Source of the DNA: Brevibacillus ruminantium
GTDB taxonomy: Bacteria > Bacillota > Bacilli > Brevibacillales > Brevibacillaceae
Assembly: GCF_023746555.1 (NCBI RefSeq)
Contig: NZ_CP098755.1
Coordinates: forward strand, 3,297,001-3,361,000
Direction of reading: 5' to 3'
DNA length: 64,000 nt
Below the pieces are notes generated by a model. The model saw only the letters and a list, made by a program, of their open reading frames with translations. It was not told the origin of the DNA and did no database searches. The position numbers were made by a program, and so were the translations under genes. Each line of letters begins with the position of its first letter. The first letter of the stretch is position 1. Positions 41,079 to 51,058 of the stretch are shown here, in pieces.

Positions 41079-41119
41079 AAAAAGCCATCAGCTAAAAATC
41101 ACTGATGACTTTTTTTCTC
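41079..41119 (-). terminator. Fumarase gene terminator
   Basis: Minus strand GTCATCAG...CTGATGGC then TTTTTT. Confidence 0.8.
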
Positions 41120-41134
41120 TGAAACGTTCGGAAT

Positions 41135-42664
41135 TTATTTAAAAACAGGCTCAGCAAATTGCGCCAGTTTTTCCATCGAGCTCTTTTCCACATCAGCGTG
41201 CAAGCTGTTGCCGTGAGCATCCATGGTTACGATTGCAGCAAAGCCGTTGACGCGAAGATGCCACATGGCTTCCGGAATACCGAATTCCATAAAGTCGACA
41301 CCTTCCACCTTTTCGATACAATCTGCATAGTACTGCGCTGCACCGCCGATGGCATTGAGGTAGACTGCACCATGCTCACCCAGCGCTTTGAGGGTTTTCG
41401 CACCCATTCCGCCCTTGCCAATCACCGCGCGAATGCCAAATTTCTTGATAATATCGCCTTGGTATGGCTCCTCGCGAATGGAGGTGGTTGGTCCAGCCGC
41501 TTTCACATGCCACTCGCCCTGCTCGTCTTTCAGCATGACCGGTCCGCAGTGGTAGATAACCCCACCCTGAAGGTCAACCGGGCAATCGTGATCCATCAGG
41601 TATTTGTGCAACGCATCGCGTCCGGTGTGCATCATGCCGTTAATGATCACCACATCGCCTACTTTGAGGCTGCGGATTTGCTCCTCGGTGATCGGAGCTT
41701 GCAAAACGACTTCGCGGCGTTCTGCTGCAGGCTGTTCGGAGGCCGCATCCAGGTTCATTGCGACCGGCTCATCTTTGTAAAGGTAGCGGGTAATCTCGCC
41801 TGTCTCTGGATTGAGTCGAACACCTTGACGGCGGAATGCCCAGCAGTTGTACGCTACAGAGACGAAGAAGCTTGCTGGCAGTCTGTTTTCGACACCGATT
41901 TTGCAGCCGAGCAGTGTAGAAGCACCGCCGAAGCCCATTGTTCCAATCCCCAGATCGTTTGCTTTCTCCATGATGTACGCTTCCAGCTCAGCCAACTCTG
42001 AAATCGGATTAGTATCATCTACACGACGGAACAGTTGATGCTTGGCCAATGAATAGCCGGAAGTGCGGTCTCCGCCGATGCCCACACCGATAAATCCGGC
42101 TGAGCAGCCTTGACCTTGAGCCTGGTACACAGAGTGCAAGATGCACTTGCGGATTCCATCCAGGTCACGACCCGCTTTCCCCAGGCCTTCCAGCTCACAG
42201 GGGAGAGAGTACTGAATATTTTTATTCTCGCAGCCGCCCCCTTTGAGGATCAGCTTGATTTCAACTTCATCTTCTTCCCACTGTTCGAAGTGGATGACCG
42301 GCGTACCTGGTCCCAGATTATCACCGCTGTTGGCGCCTGTCAGTGAATCGACAGAGTTGGGGCGCAGTTTGCCTGTCTTAGTTGCCTCCACGATCGCCTC
42401 ATGGATCGCTTTTTTGATCACGAGCTGGTTGACACCAACTGGCGTTTTGATCTCAAAGGTCGGCATCCCGGTATCCTGGCAGATTGGCGAAACCTTATCT
42501 TCCGCCATTGTAATATTTTGAGCAATGGTAGAGAGTGACAAGGCTGCACGCGTGCCACTATCTTCTTTTGCTTTCGCGTCATTGATGGCGCGGCGCACAT
42601 CTGGAGGCAGGTTTGTCGAGGTTTCCGTAATCAGCTCCAGAATACTTTGCTTCCATGTATCCAT
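41135..42664 (-). CDS. Class I (4Fe-4S) fumarate hydratase
   Basis: A 509-residue single-chain enzyme with alpha and beta parts fused. The cluster cysteines fit SPICQDTGMPTFE (about 62), GQGCSAGFIGVGIGGDR (about 190) and STLLGCKIG (about 275). The beta part from about 325 contains VGDVVIINGMMHTGRDALHKYL, GVIYHCGPVM and KGGMGAKTLKAL. It interconverts fumarate and malate in the TCA cycle and is oxygen-sensitive. An AAAAGGAGCGG site precedes the ATG. Many Bacilli use class II FumC instead; none is in this window. Confidence 0.93.
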   Translation of the reverse strand: MDTWKQSILELITETSTNLPPDVRRAINDAKAKEDSGTRAALSLSTIAQNITMAEDKVSPICQDTGMPTFEIKTPVGVNQLVIKKAIHEAIVEATKTGKLRPNSVDSLTGANSGDNLGPGTPVIHFEQWEEDEVEIKLILKGGGCENKNIQYSLPCELEGLGKAGRDLDGIRKCILHSVYQAQGQGCSAGFIGVGIGGDRTSGYSLAKHQLFRRVDDTNPISELAELEAYIMEKANDLGIGTMGFGGASTLLGCKIGVENRLPASFFVSVAYNCWAFRRQGVRLNPETGEITRYLYKDEPVAMNLDAASEQPAAERREVVLQAPITEEQIRSLKVGDVVIINGMMHTGRDALHKYLMDHDCPVDLQGGVIYHCGPVMLKDEQGEWHVKAAGPTTSIREEPYQGDIIKKFGIRAVIGKGGMGAKTLKALGEHGAVYLNAIGGAAQYYADCIEKVEGVDFMEFGIPEAMWHLRVNGFAAIVTMDAHGNSLHADVEKSSMEKLAQFAEPVFK

Positions 42665-42822
42665 CGTAAGTCCGCTCCTTTTACCCAGGTATATTCTTTG
42701 ATCCTAAACCGCCTCTCATTATATCATACCCGCTTCATTTATGTCCGCAGAATGTGCCCCTCCCGCATGAAACATTTCCATGCGCTCACCGTCTTATAGG
42801 AAGAAAAAGGAGGGGGAAACAG

Positions 42823-44844
42823 ATGAAAAAAGCAATCGGCTTTCTCTTGTCAGGAGTCCTTATTCTGGCTGCTGCCCTGGCCGCGGAAGGTATTTTCGGC
42901 AAAAAAGAGTCGGTCGTCGTAGCCGAAGAGATGCCATCTGTCTATCTGAAGCAGGCGGATGCTTCGAGCAGCGAGGAGCCCATACCGGTTCTCGGTTCCT
43001 ATCAACAATTGAAAAAACTGATGAAAGAGTATGAAAAGAAGCAGGTCATCCGGGATGGCTATGCCGTCGCAGAAAAAGCGAGCGCACCCGTAATGGCCCC
43101 GGCTGCAAGCAGTCCTCAGATGGAGGCCGGAACCACTGCGAAAACAGTCGCAGATCAAGCTTCCTTTTCTTCGACCAATGTACAGGTGCAAGGCGTCGAT
43201 GAGGCCGATGTCGTCAAGACAGATGGCACTTATCTCTACCAAGCCACGCAAGAAGAGATTCGAATTATTCGGGCTTATCCCGCCGACCGGATGGAATTGG
43301 TCAGCCGCATCACGTATGACGAGCAGCGATTCTCTCCCCAAGAAATTTACGTAGATGAAAAGCGTTTGGTCGTGATTGGGCACTCCCAGCCTGAAATGGT
43401 TCGCGACAGCGCTGTTAAGAGCAAACGATTCGCACCAATCCCCTCCCCCATGATGGTTCAGGCACTGATTTACGACATCTCGGAGAAAAGCACGCCACGC
43501 CTGACAAGAACACTGGAGGCGGCCGGCTACTACGTGTCCTCCCGGAAGATCGGGTCCAGTCTCTATCTGGTGACCAACAAAGGGCTGGACTGGTATGCCA
43601 TCAACAACCAGGCAGAAGAGGTTCCGGGGCCGCTCTACCGTGACACGGCACAAAGCGCGGACTATCGGTCTGTCCCTTATTCCACGATCCGTTATTTTCC
43701 CGAAGCGATTCAGCCCCAGTATCTGATCGTCGCCGGAGCCAACCTCGATGATCCCAAACAGGCGATTTCCGTCCATACCTATCTGGGGGCAGGCGAAAAT
43801 ATCTACGCCTCCCAGGATCACCTGTACGTCGCCGTTACCCAGGATACCGCTATAGAGGCGAAGCCAGCCAGCTCGTCACACTTGCCCCGCAAGCCTGAAT
43901 CACTGCCAGTGGCTGAATACGAGACACAGCTTTTCCGCTTTGCGTTGAAAAACGGGACGCTTGCCTATGCTGGCAAAGGAGCGGTTCCAGGCCGGATGCT
44001 GAACCAGTTTTCCATCGATGAACACAACAAGTTCTTGCGTATCGCCACAACCACGGGAGAGATGTGGCGCACGGACGAAGGCACTTCGAAAAACAATCTC
44101 TATGTGCTTGACTCCGAGTTGAAGCTGAGCGGCAAGCTGGAAGGGATCGCCCCCGGAGAGAAGATCTACTCTGTGCGCTTTATGGGTGATCGGGCCTACA
44201 TGGTTACCTTCAAGCAGGTCGATCCTCTGTTCGTCATCGACGTCAAGGACCCGTCATCGCCTAAAATACTGGGTGCCCTCAAAATACCAGGCTACAGCGA
44301 TTACTTGCACCCCTACGATGAAAACCATGTCATCGGCTTCGGAAAAGACGCAGTCGCTGATAAGGATATGGCTTTCTACCAAGGCATGAAGCTGGCTTTG
44401 TTCGACGTATCCGATGTGAGCAATCCAGTAGAGAAATTTCAAACCATCATTGGGGATCGCGGAACGGATTCGGAGCTGCTTGGCAACCACAAGGCTCTTC
44501 TCTTTTCTAAAGAAAAAGAGCTGCTGGCATTTCCCGTACGCGTTCATGAGCTCACCCCTAAACAAAAAGCAGCGCGTGACATCCATGCATACGGCGAATT
44601 TGCTTTTCAGGGAGCCTATGTATACAAACTGAATCAGCAGGAGGGCTTTGTCTTGCGCGGCAGCATTACCCATCTCGATCCCGATGACCTGAAAAAAGCG
44701 GGACATGATTGGTATGACAGCCGGAAAAACGTGGAGAGAATCGTCTATATCGGAGATACCCTTTACACGCTCTCACGAGAAAAAGTTAAGGCAAATGATC
44801 TGGGAACATTGGCAGAACGCGGAACACTGCGGTTATCCAAATAA
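42823..44844 (+). CDS. Secreted or anchored beta-propeller domain protein
   Basis: About 673 residues. A signal peptide or anchor (MKKAIGFLLSGVLILAAALA) is followed by a low-complexity linker (about 30-110) and a beta-propeller domain of the Beta_propel (PF09826) type (about 115-670). Its entry sequence is TNVQVQGVDEADVVKTDG, the best-conserved stretch of that family. Repeated blades contain forms such as YLYQAT, LYLVTNKGLDW and RAYMVTF. Cell-surface location is predicted; the role is unknown. ATG 42823 follows AAAGGAGGGGG. The TPR gene follows after 76 bases. Confidence 0.85.
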   Translation: MKKAIGFLLSGVLILAAALAAEGIFGKKESVVVAEEMPSVYLKQADASSSEEPIPVLGSYQQLKKLMKEYEKKQVIRDGYAVAEKASAPVMAPAASSPQMEAGTTAKTVADQASFSSTNVQVQGVDEADVVKTDGTYLYQATQEEIRIIRAYPADRMELVSRITYDEQRFSPQEIYVDEKRLVVIGHSQPEMVRDSAVKSKRFAPIPSPMMVQALIYDISEKSTPRLTRTLEAAGYYVSSRKIGSSLYLVTNKGLDWYAINNQAEEVPGPLYRDTAQSADYRSVPYSTIRYFPEAIQPQYLIVAGANLDDPKQAISVHTYLGAGENIYASQDHLYVAVTQDTAIEAKPASSSHLPRKPESLPVAEYETQLFRFALKNGTLAYAGKGAVPGRMLNQFSIDEHNKFLRIATTTGEMWRTDEGTSKNNLYVLDSELKLSGKLEGIAPGEKIYSVRFMGDRAYMVTFKQVDPLFVIDVKDPSSPKILGALKIPGYSDYLHPYDENHVIGFGKDAVADKDMAFYQGMKLALFDVSDVSNPVEKFQTIIGDRGTDSELLGNHKALLFSKEKELLAFPVRVHELTPKQKAARDIHAYGEFAFQGAYVYKLNQQEGFVLRGSITHLDPDDLKKAGHDWYDSRKNVERIVYIGDTLYTLSREKVKANDLGTLAERGTLRLSK

Positions 44845-44920
44845 ATGCAACTATCTGTCATCCACCTGTATTCTGTGCTACTATGAAAGGGAGACACAGC
44901 AAAGAGAGGGTGTCATCCGT

Positions 44921-45607
44921 TTGGATTATTTTGACCTAAATCTGACCTCGACGCTTTCCGGCGTGGCCGTTGTGCTGTTGGTCGCTTTTTCCCGGCTGCA
45001 CTGGCCGTTTCGCTTTCAGTACATGGGAAACCTGTTTAAACAATCCCCGGAAAAAAGAAAGCGTTGGCTGGAAGCTTCGTATCGTCGCAATCGTTCACGA
45101 ATTGTCGCGATGCTGGATAAATCATCATCGGAAATCCTTTCAGGCAATTACGAGCTTGCAGAAAAGTATATTGTTCAGGGATTGCACGTCTGCAAAGAGC
45201 GCCCTTCCCTGTTTAATCAGGCAATGGCTCACTATCTTTTTTACAATTTAGCATTCGTCTACTTTACCTGTGGCAAATATACCGAAGCTCTGGATATCGC
45301 ATTTCGCGTCTATCAGCGCGATCACGGAATGACGGACTCGCTGGGTTTGATCGCCTGTTCCCACGCAAGGCTGGGGGAAATAGATAGCGCTCTTGAAGCC
45401 TTTCGCCTCATCCCCGGAAAGCGATCTACCCGAGAGTGGAAAATCTTCTGCCTCGCAGAAATTGAAGCCGCCAAGGGCAACTATGAACACGCCGTTGGAC
45501 ATCTGCAACAACTGATGACCAAATCAGGCCTTTCCCTCTGTCTGAACCGAACAGAGCTGGAAAAGCGCCTCGAAGAATGGACAAAAGCCTCAACCCAAGC
45601 TGGGTGA
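44921..45607 (+). CDS. Single-span membrane protein with TPR-like repeats
   Basis: About 228 residues starting at TTG 44921 after AGAGAGGG. One N-terminal transmembrane helix (TLSGVAVVLLVAFSRL) is followed by helical repeats: NYELAEKYIVQGL, FVYFTCGKYTEALDIAF, ACSHARLGEIDSALEAF, GNYEHAVGHLQQL. The frame is open from 44705 but that part overlaps the beta-propeller gene. A promoter-like CTGTCA-N18-TACTAT lies at 44857-44886. The partner of the TPR domain is unknown. Confidence 0.65.
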   Translation: MDYFDLNLTSTLSGVAVVLLVAFSRLHWPFRFQYMGNLFKQSPEKRKRWLEASYRRNRSRIVAMLDKSSSEILSGNYELAEKYIVQGLHVCKERPSLFNQAMAHYLFYNLAFVYFTCGKYTEALDIAFRVYQRDHGMTDSLGLIACSHARLGEIDSALEAFRLIPGKRSTREWKIFCLAEIEAAKGNYEHAVGHLQQLMTKSGLSLCLNRTELEKRLEEWTKASTQAG

Positions 45608-45618
45608 GGCTTTTTTTA
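45583..45618. terminator. Bidirectional terminator over the TPR stop codon
   Basis: AAAGCCTCAACCC / GGGTGAGGCTTT stem with T-run; it also overlaps the last codon of the convergent MBL gene. Confidence 0.75.
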
Positions 45619-46308
45619 TGCTTTACGAACGAGAGAAATGAGTTCCTCAAAAAAAGGAGCAATCTCCCCTTGGAGAATGGGACCATGCCCGGTCGCCAGA
45701 TACTCAATCGGCCATCCCAAGAGAATTTCCAATCCTTCGGCCAGACCCTCAGCCACTTTTGGTTCTTCCTTGACACAGCGCTTTACGAATTGCCGGCAAG
45801 CCTCCCGCTGAAGACTTCCATAATCCACCAGCTTTTCCCAGGGTGTCTTGGCAAAATGGAGGTGATCACCGACAAAGCATACCTTGGTATCCGGATCAAA
45901 AAAAGCGACGGACCCCTCGGTATGGAATGGAAGGTGGCGGAACTGCAGCATGGGCAGAACTCCACCCGAGCCGGTAAAGGTGTGGCCGAAGAAGGTTTGA
46001 GAAAAATCATCTAATTCGTAGAAATCTTCGAGGTGAATCCAGTTATGCCTGGAAGGAAACAAATCAGAGTTGCCGATATGGTCAGCATGACGATGCGTAA
46101 AATACACATACGCAATTTCTTCTGATTTGACTCCTATCTCCACAAGCGCCTGCTGGAAGTAGGGGCGGTGCTTGCGAAGATGGGAGTCAATCAATATATA
46201 CGCACCGTTTTTTGCAATGACATAGCTGTTGATATAGGTTTGCCACGCTTCTTCATAGGTGAGGATCGCCCACGTGGAATCGGCGATGAGTTCGGTCACG
46301 TTCGTCAA
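45616..46308 (-). CDS. Metallo-beta-lactamase fold hydrolase
   Basis: About 230 residues with the zinc motifs THRHADHIG (HxHxDH, about 70-77), HTEG (His, about 130), VGDHLHF (Asp, about 147) and ATGHGP (His, about 208). This is the general MBL-fold set seen in glyoxalase II-like and quorum-quenching lactonase-like enzymes; the precise substrate cannot be assigned. TTG 46308 follows AGGAG at ten bases; an upstream start at 46362 has no site. Confidence 0.8.
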   Translation of the reverse strand: MTNVTELIADSTWAILTYEEAWQTYINSYVIAKNGAYILIDSHLRKHRPYFQQALVEIGVKSEEIAYVYFTHRHADHIGNSDLFPSRHNWIHLEDFYELDDFSQTFFGHTFTGSGGVLPMLQFRHLPFHTEGSVAFFDPDTKVCFVGDHLHFAKTPWEKLVDYGSLQREACRQFVKRCVKEEPKVAEGLAEGLEILLGWPIEYLATGHGPILQGEIAPFFEELISLVRKA

Positions 46309-46392
46309 GCGCCCATCTCTCCTCTCCTTCCAAAAGTATATTCCTTTCTTTATTATACACAAATGTGGCGGAGCGTGTGGCAGAAAAGAGTG

Positions 46393-47196
46393 TTACGTTG
46401 CAGGTTGCCTCTCCGGCAAGCTGATCCAGAACCTCCCGCTCCCCTCCCGGATGTCCAGGGGTACTTCAAAAAAGCGGCTGAGCTCTTCTTTCGTCAAAAC
46501 GTCCTTTGTCCATCCAGCGCGCTCTACTCGTCCCCGCTTCAAGAGCAAGGTGTGAGAAAAACAAGGAAGAATTTCTTCGATATGATGGGTCACGTAAATC
46601 AGCGTAGGTCCGTCCGGTTGTTCAGCGATCCGGGTAATCATGGACAGAAGCTGCTCGCGAGCCAAAATATCCAGCCCGGTGCAAGGTTCATCCAGAATCA
46701 GCAGTTTAGGAGATGCCATCAAGGCTCTGGCGATCAATACCTTTTGGCGCTCTCCCTGGGAGAGTGTCCGATAGGCGGAGTGACGCAGTGATCCACAGCC
46801 AAATTGCTCCAGCAGCTCGGCGGCTCTCTCCCGATGCTCGGCTGTCGGTCTGGTATACAGGCCGATGGTCGCTTCGGTGCCGCTGAGAACAACTTGTTCG
46901 GCCGTATCATTATCATGAAGCTGCGACATCAGGGAGGAGCTTACCCAGCCGATTGACTTGCGCATATCACGCAGGTCGACTTCACCATAGCGATGACCCA
47001 GCACGGAAACACTCCCTTTGGTCGGCCAGGTATACCCGCAAATCATATTGAGAAGACTCGTCTTTCCTGATCCGTTTTGGCCTACCAGGCACCAATGCTC
47101 ACCAGGCTTTACCTGCCAATCAACTTGCTGAAGAATCTCCTTTTCTTCTCTCTGCCAGGAGACACCGCGGATGTCGATGATGAACGTCTCTCCCAT
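46393..47196 (-). CDS. ABC transporter ATP-binding protein (YlmA-like), orphan
   Basis: About 267 residues. Walker A is GQNGSGKTS (about 38-46), the signature LSQGERQK (about 143), Walker B LLILDEPCTGLD (about 162-173) and the switch His THH (about 200). The N-terminal ISWQREEKEIL-type A-loop and the C-terminal aromatic tail resemble YlmA/ModF-like lone ATPases. No permease gene lies on either side, so the partner is elsewhere or it is not a transporter. ATG 47196 follows GAGGAGAGA. Confidence 0.85.
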   Translation of the reverse strand: MGETFIIDIRGVSWQREEKEILQQVDWQVKPGEHWCLVGQNGSGKTSLLNMICGYTWPTKGSVSVLGHRYGEVDLRDMRKSIGWVSSSLMSQLHDNDTAEQVVLSGTEATIGLYTRPTAEHRERAAELLEQFGCGSLRHSAYRTLSQGERQKVLIARALMASPKLLILDEPCTGLDILAREQLLSMITRIAEQPDGPTLIYVTHHIEEILPCFSHTLLLKRGRVERAGWTKDVLTKEELSRFFEVPLDIREGSGRFWISLPERQPAT

Positions 47197-47309
47197 TCTC
47201 TCCTCACTCCTCATCTCTGGTCTAAAAATGATATTAGTACGAGTATACACGTTGACCAATGAAAAGGCACGAGCAAAGATACGCTTTTCCCGCTCCCAGT
47301 AGCATCGTG

Positions 47310-49862
47310 TTACGAACCCTCTGATATAGTCTGAGCCTTCAAAAGTTTTTCCGCCTCAAACGCTGGCAAAGGCTTGCTGAACAAATATCCCTGAATTTCA
47401 TCACAACCGCGTTCTGCGAGGAACCGACGCTGCTCCTCTGTCTCGACGCCTTCTCCCAGGACCTTTAGCCCAAGGCTGTGTGCCATGACAATGATAGAGG
47501 TCGCAATGGCTGCGTCATCTGCGCGATGAGGAATTCCCCGGATAAAGGATTGATCGATTTTTAAGCGCTTGATTGGAAAATGCTTGAGATAACTGAGTGA
47601 CGAGTAGCCCGTTCCGAAATCATCCATCGATACTTGGACCCCTAAATCATGAAACTGCCTAAAAATCTCGGTCACCCGCTCTACGCTGTACATGGCAATC
47701 GTCTCTGTAATCTCCAGCTCCAGCCATTCTGCTGACAGGCCGGAGCTGCCTAAGACTTCCTTTACTTTGACTACGATCTCATTTTGGAAAAACTGGGCCG
47801 CTGACAAATTGACCGCTACACGGACGGCAGGAGCGCCATTCTCCTGCCACTTTTTGTTCTGCATGCAGGCCGTTTTCAAAACCCACTCCCCAATGGGGAT
47901 AATCAAGCCTGTCTCCTCCGCCAATGGAATGAAAACGCCCGGAGAAACAATTCCTTTTTCTGGGTGATTCCAACGAATCAATGCCTCCATACCGACAATT
48001 TTGCCCGATGCGGTCTCGATCTGAGGCTGGTAGTACAGCTCCAGTTCGTTTCGCTCCAATGCGTGATGCAGGGCATTTTCCAGAGCCAGTCGTTCCGGGG
48101 TCAACCGATTCATTTCTTCTTCGTACAATTGATACCGGTTTCCTCCCAGCTTTTTCGCACTGTACATGGCTACATCGGCATTTTTGATCAGCATGGACGG
48201 GTCCATTCCATCTGCGGGGAAAAAACTAACGCCCACACTGGCCGTTGTAAACAACTCGTGGCCCTTGATGTAAAACGGTTGATACAGCTCCTTGATGATC
48301 GAAGAAGCGATGCTCGCGGCCGTATCAACATTATCCAAATCCTTGAGAATCACCACAAATTCATCCCCGCCGAATCTCGCGACGGAGTGCTCTTTGCCTA
48401 GACATTTACGAATCCGTTCTGCCGCATTTTTTAGCAGCTTATCCCCAATCGTGTGACCCAGTGAATCGTTGATGATTTTAAAGCGGTCCAGGTCTACAAA
48501 CAGAACAGCCCCCAACTGCTGTTGGAAGGTCGCTTCCTGAATCGCGATTGCCAGCTGCTTCTGCAGCAAAAGCCGATTCGGCAAATCAGTCACATAATCG
48601 TAGAATGCCAATTTTTCGATGGTTTCCTTGTTTCTCTTCCCTTCCGTAATATCCCGAAAAGCAGTGACAGCTCCAATCACCCTGTCTTCTTCCACGATTG
48701 GAGAGGTGATATAGGCAACCGGGATTGTGGAACCATCCTTCTGGAAAAAGAGAGCATCCTCTACCTGACATTTTTCGCCGGTGCGAAGTACTCGGGCTAT
48801 CGGGCATTCTTCGTCATCGTGGGAAGGATCAGGAGGTTTGCACAGGACGACCCCATCCATCTGCTTTCCGATAATCTCCTTCTTCTTCCAAATGAGAAGT
48901 CGCTCCGCTTCCGGGTTGACAAAGGTTATTCGCCCACTTCGATCAATGACGATAACGCCTTCTCCCAGTGTATTTGTGATGGTTTTTAACTGCTTTTCGC
49001 TCTTGCTCAAAGCAAGCCTAGCCTCCTGGTGACGCCGGAAGGGTTCTTCAATCGTGGCAAAAAAGATTCCTTTCATGAGACTGTAGTATCCTAAAAATTT
49101 GTAGATATGGCCCAGCGCATTGTAACCATCATAAATACTTTGATACATGGTAAAAATGAATCCGCCCAGCATGAGGTATAAGGATGCGATAGCCAGCCTG
49201 AGCATGGCCGGATTCCTGCCTCTGTGGTATTGCAGCCCGAAGAGAATGATTCCAGCCATGTTGAACAACGATGCAGTATATTCCAGCCCATTCTTCAGAG
49301 CGGTAGGTCCTGAGCCTTCCTGCACAAGCAGCGGGAGTTGCTCCGCTTTCGATCCGATCAGAACTGAAATGAGTACGATGAACAGTAACGAAATGCCGTA
49401 AACCTGCCTTCTTCTGTTTACACTCATCTCCTTATCTTTGGTCGAAAGAATGAAAAGAATGAAAACGGAACCGATCAGGCGAGACACAATCCAAAACCAG
49501 GTAGCCTTTTCAATCGAGCTTTCCCCGAGAAAGTCAGGCATTCCCTTGTAGCACATGGTATGAAAAAAATCGAGGACACCTACGACAAAAAACAGAGCAC
49601 CGATCAGGAGGCGATGACGGGACATGGTTAGGGAATACAGCAGCCACCCCTGAAAAGCAATTGATATGGCTACCATGATGCTGAAAAACTCCAACAGTAG
49701 ATGCAAAGCAAAAAATTCTTGCGGCATCAGCCGTTGAAGTATGGGAATCTGAACAAATGACACAAGAAGAAACAAAGCGATCGCCAAAAAAGCGGTAAAG
49801 ATTGTCTTTTTTTGAATATTAACCAGCCAAACCTCTCCCGCTTTCTTTATTAATTGCAGCAT
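47310..49862 (-). CDS. MASE3-PAS-GGDEF-EAL signalling protein
   Basis: About 850 residues. Seven or eight N-terminal helices with FFHTMCYKGMP form a MASE3-type sensor (about 15-265). A PAS domain (about 290-410: GEGVIVIDRSGRITFVNPEAERL) follows, then GGDEF (about 425-585) with an intact ARFGGDEFVV, and EAL (about 600-845) with MEALIRW, NLSAAQF, LEITE, DDFGTGYSS and KIDQSF. Both catalytic motifs look intact; an RxxD inhibitory site is not obvious. It probably both makes and degrades c-di-GMP, with one activity dominant. It is followed upstream by a second GGDEF protein on the same strand. Confidence 0.9.
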   Translation of the reverse strand: MLQLIKKAGEVWLVNIQKKTIFTAFLAIALFLLVSFVQIPILQRLMPQEFFALHLLLEFFSIMVAISIAFQGWLLYSLTMSRHRLLIGALFFVVGVLDFFHTMCYKGMPDFLGESSIEKATWFWIVSRLIGSVFILFILSTKDKEMSVNRRRQVYGISLLFIVLISVLIGSKAEQLPLLVQEGSGPTALKNGLEYTASLFNMAGIILFGLQYHRGRNPAMLRLAIASLYLMLGGFIFTMYQSIYDGYNALGHIYKFLGYYSLMKGIFFATIEEPFRRHQEARLALSKSEKQLKTITNTLGEGVIVIDRSGRITFVNPEAERLLIWKKKEIIGKQMDGVVLCKPPDPSHDDEECPIARVLRTGEKCQVEDALFFQKDGSTIPVAYITSPIVEEDRVIGAVTAFRDITEGKRNKETIEKLAFYDYVTDLPNRLLLQKQLAIAIQEATFQQQLGAVLFVDLDRFKIINDSLGHTIGDKLLKNAAERIRKCLGKEHSVARFGGDEFVVILKDLDNVDTAASIASSIIKELYQPFYIKGHELFTTASVGVSFFPADGMDPSMLIKNADVAMYSAKKLGGNRYQLYEEEMNRLTPERLALENALHHALERNELELYYQPQIETASGKIVGMEALIRWNHPEKGIVSPGVFIPLAEETGLIIPIGEWVLKTACMQNKKWQENGAPAVRVAVNLSAAQFFQNEIVVKVKEVLGSSGLSAEWLELEITETIAMYSVERVTEIFRQFHDLGVQVSMDDFGTGYSSLSYLKHFPIKRLKIDQSFIRGIPHRADDAAIATSIIVMAHSLGLKVLGEGVETEEQRRFLAERGCDEIQGYLFSKPLPAFEAEKLLKAQTISEGS

Positions 49863-49907
49863 CTCTTCACCCCGATAACCACCTATACTCACTTCGCGTC
49901 CTTATTT

Positions 49908-50795
49908 TCATAATGATTTTCCATACCGCTCCAGCCCTCTTCCTTTTGCTTGATACATCGAGTAATCAGCTCGGGCAAGCAAATCCTTCAATTCTTCACC
50001 GTCTTCGGGGAAAACGCTGATACCGATGCTGGTTGATACCTGGATCTTCACTCCTTCTATGGAAAAGGGCTTCTGAAGCAAGCGAACGATATCAGCAGCC
50101 GCTTCTTCTGCCTCTGCGCTGGAAATAAGATTGGGCAACAGGATGTTAAATTCATCACCAGACATGCGGGAAACAGTGACATGCTCAAAAAAATGCCGAT
50201 GGAGTCGTTTGGCAACTGCCTGAATTAACCGGTCACCCATTTCATGTCCATACGTATCGTTTACATATTTAAACCCGTCGAGATCTAGAAAGAGGATGGC
50301 CAGCCGTGTATTTTCCGCTTTCGCTCGTTCAATTTGTTCTTCTACTCTTTTCTGGAACAGCAGACGGTTTGGCAACCCTGTGAGATAGTCATGATAGGCG
50401 TGATAGGTGATCTTCTCTTGATATTTTTTCTGTTCCGTATAGTCAATAAAAGCCGCGGAATAAAAAAGCACCTCACCGTTTTCATCGATCACACTGCGAA
50501 TCGTAATGTACTCAAGAAACAACTCTCCTGTTTTCCGTCGATTCCAGATTTCACCTTGCCAATTGCCTTTTTGGGTCAATTCCGCCCACATTTTCTTGTA
50601 GAACTTGGGGTCATGTCGACCAGAACTCAGGATACGCGGATTTTTCCCAACAATTTCTTCTTTCGCGTAACCTGTCAATTCGCAGAAGGCTTGATTGACG
50701 AGCAGGATATTTCCTTTTGCATCTGTCAATAGGAGCGCATTCGGTGTCGTCTCAAAGGCAATGGCTGCCAACTGTTGGTAATCCGTCTCATTCAC
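49908..50795 (-). CDS. PAS-GGDEF protein, probable diguanylate cyclase
   Basis: About 295 residues from GTG 50795. A PAS domain (about 8-120: NALLLTDAKGNILLVNQAFCELTGY) precedes GGDEF (about 130-295). The active-site motif is SGDEF (RMSGDEFNIL), a variant found in some active cyclases. The start is uncertain: the frame is open to 51038, but no upstream codon has a good ribosome site, and GGGAGG directly abuts GTG 50795. It ends 45 bases before the MASE3-PAS-GGDEF-EAL gene, so the two are probably co-transcribed. Confidence 0.82.
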   Translation of the reverse strand: MNETDYQQLAAIAFETTPNALLLTDAKGNILLVNQAFCELTGYAKEEIVGKNPRILSSGRHDPKFYKKMWAELTQKGNWQGEIWNRRKTGELFLEYITIRSVIDENGEVLFYSAAFIDYTEQKKYQEKITYHAYHDYLTGLPNRLLFQKRVEEQIERAKAENTRLAILFLDLDGFKYVNDTYGHEMGDRLIQAVAKRLHRHFFEHVTVSRMSGDEFNILLPNLISSAEAEEAAADIVRLLQKPFSIEGVKIQVSTSIGISVFPEDGEELKDLLARADYSMYQAKGRGLERYGKSL

Positions 50796-51058
50796 CCTCC
50801 CATTCTGATCTCTTTTATCAGAGAATGCCAAATGACCTAGATCTCTTTTCTGTTCTATTCCCTTTTTTCTGAGAGAAAAACCTATCCTCACAAAAATACC
50901 AAATATCGACAGGGAATGACATGATTTTGTCCACGGATATGTGAATATTTCGTACTTTTTTATGAATATTCTCTCTGGACTCCACAAAAAAACAGGCCCT
51001 AAGACCCGTCCTTTACGACACTCTTTTTGGAAATACATTTATCTTGTCACGGCATGAC

